Notes under the pieces: generated by a model
The model's database searches: none
Seen by the model: the letters and a program-made list of their open reading frames with translations, nothing else
What the model was told of the DNA's origin: nothing
Program-made: the position numbers and the translations under genes
In this document: in pieces, positions 6,410-15,361 of the stretch
How the letters are laid out: every line of letters starts with the position of its first letter
How positions within the stretch are numbered: the first letter of the stretch is position 1
DNA from: Candidatus Melainabacteria bacterium GWA2_34_9
GTDB taxonomy: Bacteria; Cyanobacteriota; Vampirovibrionia; Gastranaerophilales; UBA9971
DNA: 22,268 bases
Reading direction: 5' to 3'
Assembly: GCA_001784535.1 (NCBI GenBank)
Contig: MFRJ01000066.1
Coordinates: 3,081 to 25,348, forward strand

Positions 6410-6438
6410 AGTAAAGGTCCCCCCTTTACTTTTTTTTT
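6410..6438 (+). terminator. Intrinsic terminator downstream of the Ser/His-rich gene
   Basis: AGTAAAGG (6410-6417), loop TCCCC, CCTTTACT (6423-6430), then eight T. It ends the transcript of the Ser/His-rich gene and the structured element that follows it. Confidence 0.9.
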
Positions 6439-6496
6439 GCTTAAAACTCTGGTCAAACAAAAATTTTTATAGTACCTTATATAAATAAACTTCTCT

Positions 6497-6583
6497 GGAG
6501 GAGTGCCTGAGCGGTTTAAAGGAACGGTCTTGAAAACCGTCGTGTGGGCAACTGCACCGTGAGTTCGAATCTCACCTCCTCCG
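6497..6583 (+). tRNA. tRNA-Ser, anticodon UGA
   Basis: The acceptor arms GGAGGAG (6497-6503) and CTCCTCC (6576-6582) pair perfectly and are followed by discriminator G6583; CCA is not encoded. The D-arm contains GAGCGGTTTAAAGG. The anticodon stem ACGGT/ACCGT (6524-6528, 6536-6540) encloses the loop CTTGAAA, with TGA at 6531-6533. A long variable arm typical of serine tRNA follows (about 6541-6558). The T-arm is GTGAG-TTCGAAT-CTCAC (6559-6575). An AT-rich stretch with TATATAAAT just upstream probably holds its promoter. Confidence 0.97.
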
Positions 6584-6591
6584 AATTTTTT

Positions 6592-6615
6592 AAAGATGCC
6601 TTAAGGCATCTTTTT
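6592..6615. terminator. Bidirectional terminator between tRNA-Ser and the outer-membrane protein gene
   Basis: AAAGATGCC (6592-6600), loop TTAA, GGCATCTTT (6605-6613), then TT. It lies nine bases after tRNA-Ser on the plus strand and five bases beyond the outer-membrane protein stop on the minus strand, with a T-run (6585-6591 as A-run complement) on that side as well. Confidence 0.85.
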
Positions 6616-6617
6616 GT

Positions 6618-7328
6618 TTAGAACTCTTTTTCAATTTGAATAACAAAACCTGAAAATCCGACTGTCCGATTGTTTGGAAGCTGGTAACCTATTAATACGT
6701 CGACATTCTTAGGAAATGTATAACTAAATCCGGAAGTAAATAAGCCAAAAGTATTTGTACCTGAAAACCAATCAGCAATAAGACTGAAATTCTTTGTAAC
6801 CGGCTGTTCATAACCTGCAATAAAACAAACAACATTGCGGTCAAAAACCTGTTTTGTTCCAAAGCTTACTCCTGTAGTCAGACGGGTATTTAATTTAGGC
6901 AAACGTCCGCTTAATTCACCGTAACTCCAATTGCCGACCCCCTGCCCCTGCAAGGATGCTAAAATCTGAGAACCTGCAATTATTTTAATTTCCCGTTTTG
7001 GTAATTTTTTTGAAAAAATCGGAATAACTGATCTAAAGCCTGTTCCGAGAGTTATATTATTTGCAGGTGGACTATTTACATTAAATAATGTGACATCAAT
7101 CTCGGAATTATATCCGATTCCGAGAGCTGAATAATTGGTTACAGCATAAAATCTTCCTGGTGCCCAGGACCTAAACACTAATTGAGGATTAAGAAATATG
7201 TGGTTTTTAGAAGTTATATCTGCTGAAGGCACATTAAAAATTGTTTGCTGTGCAAAAACAGGAGTATTTTTTAAGAAACACGAACAAAAAATAAAAAATA
7301 TAATCGATAATTTTTTAGAAATTTCCAT
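6618..7328 (-). CDS. Exported beta-barrel-like outer-membrane protein, function unknown
   Basis: The 236-residue protein starts with a clear signal peptide: MEISKK, a hydrophobic core LSIIFFIFCSCFL, and a likely cut after NTPVFA (about residue 26). The mature part is composed of short amphipathic strands with Gly, Asn and aromatic residues (GIGYNSEIDVTLFNV, LFTSGFSYTFPKNVDVLIGY) and ends in a charged -F terminus (FVIQIEKEF), as many outer-membrane barrels do. A small barrel of 8 to 12 strands is plausible; no ligand or channel function can be read. Its start overlaps the end of aroE by 14 bases, so it is translationally coupled as the last gene of the dprA-topA-aroE transcript, which ends at the hairpin 6592-6615. 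The pairing with aroE looks positional, not functional. Confidence 0.7.
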   Translation of the reverse strand: MEISKKLSIIFFIFCSCFLKNTPVFAQQTIFNVPSADITSKNHIFLNPQLVFRSWAPGRFYAVTNYSALGIGYNSEIDVTLFNVNSPPANNITLGTGFRSVIPIFSKKLPKREIKIIAGSQILASLQGQGVGNWSYGELSGRLPKLNTRLTTGVSFGTKQVFDRNVVCFIAGYEQPVTKNFSLIADWFSGTNTFGLFTSGFSYTFPKNVDVLIGYQLPNNRTVGFSGFVIQIEKEF

Positions 7329-8166
7329 ATAAAATTAAATTTTTTCGCATGATTTCGACGGGGGCGATTTGACCTGTCCATAACTCGAAAGCTTTTGCTC
7401 CCTGCAAAACCAACATCTCAAAACCATTAAGAGTTTTTAATCCTCTTTTTTCAGCATACTCAAGAAGTATAGTTTTTTGAGGTTTATAAACAATATCATA
7501 AACAAGGGCATCTTTCGGCAAAGTTGATATAGATTCCTGACTTAAAGGAGAAATTTCTTGATTTGCTCCCTGCATTCCAAGCGGAGTAGTATTTACAACT
7601 ATAGAAAATCCTGATAAATCAACATTTTCTTCTAATGCAGAATAATTTATTTCAATATCAGAAAAGTTTTTTAAGATAACTTCTTTTAATTCAATCGATT
7701 TTTCCTTATTTCTGGCAATAATAGAGATTTTCTTTATTCCCATTTCAATTAATCCAACCAAAACAGCCCTTGCCGCACCGCCTGAACCTAAAACAGCAGC
7801 GTGCTTGCCTTTAAGATTTTTCCTGATTTCTTCGGGAATTGCCTGAACAAAGCCGTAAACATCCGTATTATACCCGTGAAGTTTTTTGTTTTCGTCGATG
7901 ACAACAGTATTTACAGCACCGACAACTTTTGCAAAATTATAAATACTGTCCAAATATTTGATAATTTCTACTTTATGAGGAATAGTTACGTTAAATCCCC
8001 TGAAATTCTCGTTTTTTAAAAAAGTAATTTGTTCAGCAAGCTTTTCAGGAGGAGTTTCCAGGGCAACATAATTTCCCTCAATAAGATTTGTCTTTAAAGC
8101 AGCATTATGCATCGCTGGAGAAAGCGAATGTCCCAGAGGATATCCGATTATTCCAAGCTTCAGCAT
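7315..8166 (-). CDS. aroE: Shikimate dehydrogenase (AroE)
   Basis: It catalyses the NADPH-dependent reduction of 3-dehydroshikimate to shikimate, the fourth step of the shikimate pathway, in the cytoplasm. The 283-residue length is typical. The substrate-binding Ser pair lies in GHSLSP (S14, S16), the catalytic Lys in FNVTIPHK (K65), Asn in GAVNTV (N86) and the catalytic Asp in YNTD (D102). The nucleotide-binding loop is LGSGGAARA (126-134), and IIARNKEK (149-156) after the second strand fits NADP preference. The Gln in LVLQGAKAFELW near the C-terminus is the family's conserved substrate contact. It starts two bases after the topA stop and overlaps the outer-membrane protein gene by 14 bases, so all three appear co-transcribed. 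No missing key residue was seen. Confidence 0.96.
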   Translation of the reverse strand: MLKLGIIGYPLGHSLSPAMHNAALKTNLIEGNYVALETPPEKLAEQITFLKNENFRGFNVTIPHKVEIIKYLDSIYNFAKVVGAVNTVVIDENKKLHGYNTDVYGFVQAIPEEIRKNLKGKHAAVLGSGGAARAVLVGLIEMGIKKISIIARNKEKSIELKEVILKNFSDIEINYSALEENVDLSGFSIVVNTTPLGMQGANQEISPLSQESISTLPKDALVYDIVYKPQKTILLEYAEKRGLKTLNGFEMLVLQGAKAFELWTGQIAPVEIMRKNLILYGNF

Positions 8167-8168
8167 TC

Positions 8169-10454
8169 TTAATCAGCCATTGGTTTTTCAAAAGCACATT
8201 CTTTTTTAGAGCAGGCGATTTTATTGCCTCTTTTTAAGAATTTTTTTACAAGCATAGATTTGCATTCAGGACAAAATTCTCCCGCAGGTTCGCTCCAGAG
8301 TGCAAAAGTACATGCCGGATACTTGTCACAACCATAAAATGCTTTGCCGTAACGGGATTTTTTCTCGATCAAGTCCCCTTCGCATCCGTCTTGTGGACAT
8401 TTTACACCGGTTTTTTTAATGAATTTTTTTCTGTTTTTGCATTCTTCGTTTGTGCAGGAAAGATAATCACCGTAAGGTCCTCTTTTAATAAGCATTGAAG
8501 AATTGCATTTTTCGCAAAGTTCATCTGAAGGTCTGTCTTCTGGAAGAGGCTTTTGGTCTTTCGCAAGAGGCATAGTGTTTTTGCATTCGGGATAGCCTGA
8601 ACACCCTAAAAATTGCCCGCCGAAAGTTGTTTTTAACGCCATCGGTTTTCCGCATTCGTTACAAACATTTTCTGTCAGGATTGCTACTTTTTCCATTTCT
8701 TTTTTAGCTTTTTTAAGCACTTCAGCAAACGGTTCATAAAAATCCCCCAGAATTTTTTTCCATTCTGCGTGATTTTCAGCTATATCATCAAGGCTGGTTT
8801 CCATATTTGCAGTAAATTGAGAATCAACTATCTCAGGAAAATGCTTTACAAGAAGTTCATTCACCACTTTGCCCAAAGATGTCGGAATAAGAGATTTTTC
8901 TTCCTTTATTACATAACCCCTGTCTTGAATTGTAGAAATAGTCGGAGCATAAGTACTCGGTCTTCCTACTCCAAGTTCTTCGAGGGTTTTAATCAGCGTA
9001 GCCTCGGAATATCGTGGTGGCGGCTGGGTAAAATGCTGTTTCGGGTCAATTTTCTTGAGTTTTAAAACGTCATCTTTGTTTAAGTCAGGAATAGCATCGG
9101 TTTTTTCTTCTTCTTCCCTATCATCATAAACTATAAGAAATCCATCAAAAGTAATTTTACTGCTGCTTGCCCTGAAAGTGTATTTTTCTGCTTCAATTTC
9201 AACGGAAATCGTTTTGACTTCCGCACTTTGCATTTGACTTGCTATAAATCTTTCCCAGATAAGTTTATAAAGTCTGTATTGCTCAGGCGCTAAATATTGT
9301 CTGACAGATTCAGGGTTTTTATCAATGTAAGAAGGACGTATAGCTTCGTGAGCATCCTGAACATTCTTGCCTTTTTTAGCATAAACCCGTGCTTCTTCAG
9401 GGTAATAGTTTTGTCCGTAATGCTGAACTATATATTCTTTGGCGGCATCCCTTGCCTCATCAGAAATTCTGGTGCTATCAGTTCTCATATAAGTAATAAG
9501 ACCTACAGGTCCGCTTGATCCGAGATCAATACCTTCATAAAGTTTTTGGGCAACCTGCATTGTCTTTTTAACGCTGTATCCAAGTCGGTTACTTGCTTCT
9601 CTCTGAAGCGTACTGGTTATAAAAGGGGCTTGAGGCTTTCTTTGAGTGTTTCTTGTCGTGACTTTTGAAACTTTAAACTCTGTAGATGCTTTGGAAAGTG
9701 TTTCAACGATTTTAGCGGATTCTTCTCCGTTATTAATTTCAAGTTTTTCGCCGTTATATTTAGTTAATTCAGCATTAAAACTTGTTGAAGACTTTTGTTT
9801 GGAAAGTTCTGCCGTTATTGTCCAATATTCTACAGGAATAAAAGCTTCTATTTCTTTTTCGCGGTCGCAAATAATTCTGACTGCAACACTCTGAACTCTT
9901 CCTGCCGACAAACCTTTTCCTACTTTTGCCCAAAGAAGCGGGCTGATTTTGTAACCCACAAGCCTGTCAAGAATTCTTCTTGTCTGCTGGGCGTTAACCG
10001 TATTCATATTTATAGGTCTGGGATTTTGTACAGCTTCCAGAATTGCAGTTTTGGTTATTTCGTTAAATTCTATCCTGTGAATATGTTTTTTAGGCTTGTT
10101 AAGAATATTTGAAATATGCCACGCAATAGCTTCTCCTTCGCGGTCAGGATCGGGAGCGAGGAAGATTTCGTCAGCATCTTTTGCTGCCTGATTTAATTCG
10201 TCTACAACTTTCTTTTTATTCTCAAGAATTTCATATTCCGGTTCAAAATTGTTTTTTACATCCACCCCGAGTGTTTTCTTCGGCAAATCTCTTATATGAC
10301 CGACAGATGCTTTTATAAAATAAGAATCTCCCAGAATCTTTTTAATAGTTTTTGCTTTTGCGGGAGACTCAACTATTACAAGGTTTTTCTTGGCTTTTTC
10401 TTTTTTTTCTTTGGGTTCTTTATCTTTAGCAGATTTCGTAGTGGCTTTTGCCAT
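8169..10454 (-). CDS. topA: DNA topoisomerase I (type IA)
   Basis: It relaxes negative supercoils by cutting one strand through a 5'-phosphotyrosine. The 761-residue protein has a lysine-rich N-terminal tail (1-23), then the TOPRIM domain with NLVIVESPAKAKTI (Glu29) and the acidic triad in PDPDREGE (D102, D104, E106). The catalytic tyrosine is Tyr322 in GLITYMRTDSTRIS. The C-terminal part, from about residue 600, carries four Cys4 zinc ribbons: CNEC...CSGYPEC, CEKC...CTNEEC, CPQDGC...CDKYPAC and CPEC...CSKKEC. All have complete cysteines. It lies 85 bases after dprA, the order found in many Gram-positive bacteria and relatives of Cyanobacteria, and two bases before aroE. The 85-base gap with dprA holds only AT-rich sequence. 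Confidence 0.97.
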   Translation of the reverse strand: MAKATTKSAKDKEPKEKKEKAKKNLVIVESPAKAKTIKKILGDSYFIKASVGHIRDLPKKTLGVDVKNNFEPEYEILENKKKVVDELNQAAKDADEIFLAPDPDREGEAIAWHISNILNKPKKHIHRIEFNEITKTAILEAVQNPRPINMNTVNAQQTRRILDRLVGYKISPLLWAKVGKGLSAGRVQSVAVRIICDREKEIEAFIPVEYWTITAELSKQKSSTSFNAELTKYNGEKLEINNGEESAKIVETLSKASTEFKVSKVTTRNTQRKPQAPFITSTLQREASNRLGYSVKKTMQVAQKLYEGIDLGSSGPVGLITYMRTDSTRISDEARDAAKEYIVQHYGQNYYPEEARVYAKKGKNVQDAHEAIRPSYIDKNPESVRQYLAPEQYRLYKLIWERFIASQMQSAEVKTISVEIEAEKYTFRASSSKITFDGFLIVYDDREEEEKTDAIPDLNKDDVLKLKKIDPKQHFTQPPPRYSEATLIKTLEELGVGRPSTYAPTISTIQDRGYVIKEEKSLIPTSLGKVVNELLVKHFPEIVDSQFTANMETSLDDIAENHAEWKKILGDFYEPFAEVLKKAKKEMEKVAILTENVCNECGKPMALKTTFGGQFLGCSGYPECKNTMPLAKDQKPLPEDRPSDELCEKCNSSMLIKRGPYGDYLSCTNEECKNRKKFIKKTGVKCPQDGCEGDLIEKKSRYGKAFYGCDKYPACTFALWSEPAGEFCPECKSMLVKKFLKRGNKIACSKKECAFEKPMAD

Positions 10455-10539
10455 TATATTTTTTTGTTCCTCTCAAAAATTTTTTCAGTTTTTATTTTAC
10501 CACTATATCTAAATTTGGCATCAAAAAGTTTTTCAGATA

Positions 10540-11715
10540 CTAAAAATTTCGTACAAACAGTTGTCCGGGAAATTGTTTAATAACTCCCTCCAATTCCAAA
10601 GAAGTAAGAGCCATCATCAATTCATCTATACTCATTTTTGTTTCATTAAGTATAGTATCGAAAGATTTCGGCTCTAATTCAAGAAGTTTGTATATTTTTT
10701 GTTCGTTTCCTAAGAACTCAGGCTCGATATTCTTATTTTCAGACTCAAATCGGTTAGTATACCCCCAGTTGAGCTGATTTAAAATATCTTCCGCCCTTGT
10801 AATTACCGCAGCGCCTTCCTTTATAAGCTTATATGTCCCTTCAGCATTTGGACTTGAGATCATGCCGGGGATGCACATAAGTTCTCTGTTCTGGTCGAGG
10901 CATAATTTTGCAGTAATTAGTGCACCACTTTTAAGACCGGCTTCGCCGACTAAAGTTCCCTGAGAAAGTCCGCTGATTATTCTGTTTCTTCTGGGGAAAG
11001 TCCACAGATCCGCCATTTGATCGGGGAAATATTCAGAAATTACTGCACCGCCTGAATTTATTATATTTTTGTAAAGAATTCTGTTTTGTTTGGGATAAAT
11101 ATTGTCAAAGCCGGAACCTATCACTGCTATTGTATTTAAACCGTTGTCCAGGGCTGCCTGATGAGCGCAGGCATCAACTCCGACAGCCATTCCGCTGACT
11201 ATAGTGATATCAGATCCTTTAAATTCGGAAATTATTTTTTTTAAAACATCCTTAATATAATTGCTGGATCTTCTACTGCCGACAACAGCAAGGCTTTTTT
11301 CTTGATTTAAATTGTTTAAGCTGCCTTTAACATACAAAACTATAGGCGGATCATAAATTTGTTTAAGATAAAAAGGATAATTTTCGTCATTCATCGTAAC
11401 AATTTGAATATCTTTGCTTAAAATCTCTTCTTCGAGTTTGTTTAAGTCGCCTATAGAATTTCTGTCATTTATAAATTTTTCTATGATTTTTGGTGAAAAT
11501 CCTTCTATCTGCTGCAAATCAGCAGGTGAAGCATGCCATGAATCTTTTATAGAATCAAAATATTCTAAAAGTTTTCTTAAGCGTATTGTGCCTATTGAAT
11601 AAATTTTTGAAAACGCCAACCAGTATCTTAGCTGCGAAGCGGGAGTGCAAAAAACTGAAGCGGAACTTTGCTTCGCTGGAAGTTTTTGTAACTCATTCTT
11701 ACTTAAATAGCTCAT
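10540..11715 (-). CDS. dprA: DNA processing protein DprA (Smf), with an in-frame GC-rich insertion
   Basis: DprA binds incoming single-stranded DNA and loads RecA during natural transformation. The 391-residue protein has a helix-hairpin/SAM-like N-terminal part (about 30-85), a Rossmann-fold DprA domain with AVVGSRRSSNY (143-153), SGMAVGVDACAHQAAL (174-189), GSGFDNIYPKQN (200-211) and FPRRNRIISGLSQGTLVGEA (240-259), and a C-terminal winged-helix domain (about 335-391) of the DML1/Z-alpha type. Family proteins usually begin close to 'YWLAL'. Here about 28 residues precede it, with an unusual stretch LPAKQSSASVFCTPASQ (12-28) coded by GC-richer palindromic DNA at 11632-11685. The ribosome binding site is GGGTGG. 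The gene starts the topA-aroE cluster and diverges from the large histidine kinase gene. Confidence 0.95.
   Translation of the reverse strand: MSYLSKNELQKLPAKQSSASVFCTPASQLRYWLAFSKIYSIGTIRLRKLLEYFDSIKDSWHASPADLQQIEGFSPKIIEKFINDRNSIGDLNKLEEEILSKDIQIVTMNDENYPFYLKQIYDPPIVLYVKGSLNNLNQEKSLAVVGSRRSSNYIKDVLKKIISEFKGSDITIVSGMAVGVDACAHQAALDNGLNTIAVIGSGFDNIYPKQNRILYKNIINSGGAVISEYFPDQMADLWTFPRRNRIISGLSQGTLVGEAGLKSGALITAKLCLDQNRELMCIPGMISSPNAEGTYKLIKEGAAVITRAEDILNQLNWGYTNRFESENKNIEPEFLGNEQKIYKLLELEPKSFDTILNETKMSIDELMMALTSLELEGVIKQFPGQLFVRNF
11632..11687. repeat. Palindromic, GC-rich element inside the dprA 5' region
   Basis: The plus strand has GCGAAGC (11634-11640) and its complement GCTTCGC (11670-11676), a direct repeat GAAGCGG (11636-11642 and 11657-11663, 21 bases apart), and a hairpin with outer arms AAAAACT (11650-11656)/AGTTTTT (11681-11687) and inner arms GAAGC/GCTTC. 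It codes in frame for residues of DprA that have no counterpart in the family. Such features resemble protein-coding palindromic elements known from Rickettsia, but no second copy is seen in this window. Confidence 0.45.
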
Positions 11716-11893
11716 TTTCCACCCATCACAATCATAATGTTATTTATTCTATAAAGAAAATTGATAAATTAAAAGGAGTTTTTTATCTTTATTTTTAAAA
11801 CTAGCCCCTTATATTGCTCTGTAGAGGTTTTAAGTTTGCCTAAAAAAGTTATTTAATAAATAAATCAATTAATTTAATTAATGAAAAGCAAAA
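11716..11893. promoter_or_regulatory. Divergent promoter region between dprA and the histidine kinase gene
   Basis: 178 bases of AT-rich sequence separate the two divergent starts and must hold both promoters. A near-palindromic AATTAATTTAATTAA-like stretch lies just before the kinase start, at about 11868-11880. I cannot assign -35/-10 pairs with confidence, and no gene is visible. Confidence 0.35.
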
Positions 11894-14800
11894 ATGCCAA
11901 AAGGATTTTTTTCTCCCGGAATAAATTTTCTAAATAAATTTAAATATCCGACAAAAATCGGAATAATAAGCGTTGTCCTTATTTTATTGATAAGTGTGCT
12001 GTTTTATTTAATTATTAAGGAAATTGATATTCAGATTGATTTTGATAGAAACGAAAAAATTGGCCTTAAATACATAGACCCGATTAAAAACTTTTTACAG
12101 GATATTCAGGAACACAGAGCTTTAACAATAGCATATCTTAATGGAGAAAAGGACTTAAAAGATGAAATACATGCAAAAACCAAAGAAATAACCGATGACA
12201 TTAATTTTGTAAATAAAGCTCAACAAGAAAATAATTATGTATTTAAAATAGATACTCTTTGGAATCAAATTAATAATGAATGGCAAAATTTAGAAAAAAA
12301 TTCCTTAAATTTAACTCCTGAAGAAAATTTTAATAAATATACTGATTTAATAAAAAAAATAACAAATTTAATTTTTTATATCGGCAATATTTCCCATCTT
12401 GCCGGAGATCCTGAATTAAAAACTTTTTATTTGGGATTATCAATTTTTCGCAATATACCTGAATTAACAGAAAAAATGGCCAAAGCAAGGGGAATCGGTA
12501 TTGGAATATTAGCCAAAAAAAGCATAACTGAAAACGAAAAAATAAATCTGATTGTTCAAACAGCATTAATAAAAGATGATTTATACAGAATAAACCAAAA
12601 TTCTTTAGTAATTTTTAGTTTAGATAAAACTATAAAAGAAAAATTGGAACTATTTCTTGACGACACAAATACAAATACAAACGATTTTTTAAACTTGATT
12701 AATAAAGAAATAATAAAATTAAGTAAAATTAAAATATCTTCAACAGATTATTATATGATGGCAACTTCTGCTATTAACGCAACATACAGGCTTTATGAAA
12801 CAGAAATTAATATATTTGAAAATCTATTAACACAAAGACTACATAAGCTTGAACAAGGAAAAGTTCTGCTTATTATATCTTTATTAATCATTCTTTTTTT
12901 CATAATTTATATATTTGGCTGTTTTTCTTATGCATTATTGGCTTCATTAAAAACACTTGAAAAAACAGCTTTAAGTGTTTCTGAAGGAAATCTTGATACA
13001 AAAGCTGAAGTTTACAGCAAAAAAGATGAGCTGGGAAGTTTATCTCTTTCCTTTAATAATATGATAAAAAACCTGAAAGCGCTTATGGGGAGAGAATTGA
13101 TTTTAAGAGAAATTATTATAAGTTCACTTGAATCAAGAAATACAAACGAAATTCTTCGAAGCATTGTTAATAATACAGGAAAGATTTTTAAAGCGGACAG
13201 ATGTTTCTTTATTAACTATGATTATAAGAATAAAGAACTTTTTCCAATAAATCCGAATAATGTTTATCTGTCTTCTATGGAATTTAAAAATTTAGCAGGG
13301 AAAAAATTATCAACAAAAGAGATGGAGCCTTATTTGACTTTTTTGTTACAACAAAAACAAGTTCTTGCCATTAATGATGTAAACAAAATAATAATTCCTG
13401 AAGCTACAAAAACTTTGATGAAAGAAAATGAAGCTAAATCAGGAATGCTGGCTCCTGTGTTTTTTGCGGGCAGGCTTATAGGCATACTAATAGTAGATTA
13501 TGTAAAAAATTTAAAAGAATTTAGTGAGGATGAAAAAAATCTTCTTGAAACAATTGCAAATCAATCTGCCATAGTAATAAATCAGGCTGCTTTAACCGAA
13601 AAATTACAGGAAACTATTAAGAGAGAATTCCTTTTAAGAAAAATAATAAATAATATTCTGGAAAGCGAAAACCTTGAAAAAGCTCTTAATTTAATAAGTG
13701 AAGAAATAGGAAAACTCTTTGATGCCGAAAGGATAAAAATAAGAAATTATAATAAAGAAGAAGCCGCCTTTTCAGAAGTTATTACTGAATACAGAAAAAA
13801 TGAGCAAATCCCTTCTTCTCTTGTTCAAAAAAACATCTATCCTAAAGAAATGTCTGAATATTTTTCAAATATGTTTATTAAAGAGAAAAAATATTTTATA
13901 GTTAATGACATTGAAAATTGTGAACTTCCTGAAAACATAAAGAAATTTTACTCGTCTTTATCTACAAAATCACTTATTGAATCTCCAATATTTTATAAAG
14001 ATACCTTTCTTGCAAGCGTTATAATTGAAAATGTAACAGCTCCAAAAGAATGGGAACAAGAAAAACTGGATTTATTAATCCCTATATGTCAGCAAATTGC
14101 TTTAGGAATGAATTTATTTAATCTTAACGAAGAGTTAAAAAAGTCACTTGTTAATGAAAAAGCCTTAAGAGAGATAATTATTGAAACCAGAAAATTTAGC
14201 GACCATGATGAAATATATAATTATCTTCTTAAACAATTGATAAATTTATTTAATCCTAACAGGTGTATGCATTTACATAATAGATGCCTTCATTTGCATC
14301 ATGATAAAAACAATAATTTAGTTGTTATTAATGAAGTTATTAATGATAAAAAATTACAGCCTTTATTAAACCAGACTATTCTTTTCTCTGGACATACCAA
14401 AGAATTGTTACCTGAAGAATCTTTGCAGGTTTGTATTGTAGAAGATGTTAATCAGGAAATAGTTTCTCCTGAATTAAAAGAATATTTAATTAATAATAGT
14501 ATATACGCTTATTTATTGTACTCAACAGTAAAAGTATCTTCTGATAAAGAAAAAAGTGATGAAGTTTTAGGATATACCATTCTTTGTTATCCTGAACCCA
14601 AAAAATGGTCATCTGCTGAAATAGAGTTTTTTAAACTGATTGTTGATACTGTATCTATAATTTTCCTGGAATTCAAGCAAAGGCAGGAAACGGAAGAAAT
14701 TAAAAGAACTTTTATTGCAACGCTCACACATGACTTAAGAAGTCCTATAATTGCTGAACAAAAAGCGCTTGAAGTGATAATTTCAAAGAGAATAAACTGT

Positions 14801-15361
14801 CTAAGTGAACATTATGATGAATATATTGAGGATATTTATAAAACGAATAAAGGACTCTTAAAAATAGTGAATAATTTATTATCTGTATACCATTATGAAT
14901 CAGGAAAACCGGTATTAAACAAAACAGAAACAAACATCAAAGAGCTGATAGAGGAATCTATAACTTCTTTAAAATATCTTGCAGCAGACAAAGAATCACA
15001 AATTTATCTTGATATTCCTGAAAATTTGCCTTTGATAAAAATTGATAAGGATGAAATATCCAGAGTTTTTTCAAATCTTGTAGGAAACGCTATAAGACAC
15101 ACAAGAAAAGGGACCCAGATAAGAGTATATGCTTCAAAAGAAGAAAAGGCTATTCTGATTGCAGTGCAGGACAATGGCGAAGGCATTCCTAAAGAACATA
15201 TTGATATGATATTTCAAAGATACCCGACGGAAAAAAGAAAAATCGGAACAGGGCTTGGATTATATCTTTCAAAACAAATTGTTGAAGCGCATGATGGCAA
15301 AATATGGTTTGAGTCTGAAGAAGGGGTAGGGACTACTTTTTATTTCACCCTGCCTATTTAA
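11894..15361 (+). CDS. Membrane sensor histidine kinase with HAMP and three GAF domains
   Basis: The 1155-residue kinase has transmembrane helix 1 (about 21-41), a helical periplasmic sensor of about 280 residues resembling NIT/four-helix-bundle domains, transmembrane helix 2 (323-349), HAMP (about 350-402), and three GAF-like domains (about 405-565, 580-740, 755-925). The transmitter follows: H-box TLTHDLRSPI (phospho-acceptor His946), N-box NLVGNAIRHT (Asn1065), G1 DNGEGIP (1093-1099) and G2 GTGLGLYLSK (1118-1127). All catalytic motifs are intact, so it is probably active. The third GAF carries a tandem Cys/His-rich duplication (791-804). The input signal is unknown. No full-length response regulator is adjacent; the nearest candidate is the stand-alone receiver at 18216-18632. 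The ATG has only a weak AAAAGC ribosome binding site. Its stop overlaps that of hicB on the other strand. Confidence 0.93.
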   Translation: MPKGFFSPGINFLNKFKYPTKIGIISVVLILLISVLFYLIIKEIDIQIDFDRNEKIGLKYIDPIKNFLQDIQEHRALTIAYLNGEKDLKDEIHAKTKEITDDINFVNKAQQENNYVFKIDTLWNQINNEWQNLEKNSLNLTPEENFNKYTDLIKKITNLIFYIGNISHLAGDPELKTFYLGLSIFRNIPELTEKMAKARGIGIGILAKKSITENEKINLIVQTALIKDDLYRINQNSLVIFSLDKTIKEKLELFLDDTNTNTNDFLNLINKEIIKLSKIKISSTDYYMMATSAINATYRLYETEINIFENLLTQRLHKLEQGKVLLIISLLIILFFIIYIFGCFSYALLASLKTLEKTALSVSEGNLDTKAEVYSKKDELGSLSLSFNNMIKNLKALMGRELILREIIISSLESRNTNEILRSIVNNTGKIFKADRCFFINYDYKNKELFPINPNNVYLSSMEFKNLAGKKLSTKEMEPYLTFLLQQKQVLAINDVNKIIIPEATKTLMKENEAKSGMLAPVFFAGRLIGILIVDYVKNLKEFSEDEKNLLETIANQSAIVINQAALTEKLQETIKREFLLRKIINNILESENLEKALNLISEEIGKLFDAERIKIRNYNKEEAAFSEVITEYRKNEQIPSSLVQKNIYPKEMSEYFSNMFIKEKKYFIVNDIENCELPENIKKFYSSLSTKSLIESPIFYKDTFLASVIIENVTAPKEWEQEKLDLLIPICQQIALGMNLFNLNEELKKSLVNEKALREIIIETRKFSDHDEIYNYLLKQLINLFNPNRCMHLHNRCLHLHHDKNNNLVVINEVINDKKLQPLLNQTILFSGHTKELLPEESLQVCIVEDVNQEIVSPELKEYLINNSIYAYLLYSTVKVSSDKEKSDEVLGYTILCYPEPKKWSSAEIEFFKLIVDTVSIIFLEFKQRQETEEIKRTFIATLTHDLRSPIIAEQKALEVIISKRINCLSEHYDEYIEDIYKTNKGLLKIVNNLLSVYHYESGKPVLNKTETNIKELIEESITSLKYLAADKESQIYLDIPENLPLIKIDKDEISRVFSNLVGNAIRHTRKGTQIRVYASKEEKAILIAVQDNGEGIPKEHIDMIFQRYPTEKRKIGTGLGLYLSKQIVEAHDGKIWFESEEGVGTTFYFTLPI

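Noticed and set aside
6300..6438. 6S RNA
   Set aside because: The length and the terminator fit loosely, but there is no central open bubble or conserved closing stem that I can recognise.
8769..10112. Several open frames antisense to topA
   Set aside because: topA is intact with all motifs; the antisense frames have no ribosome binding sites and no recognisable products.
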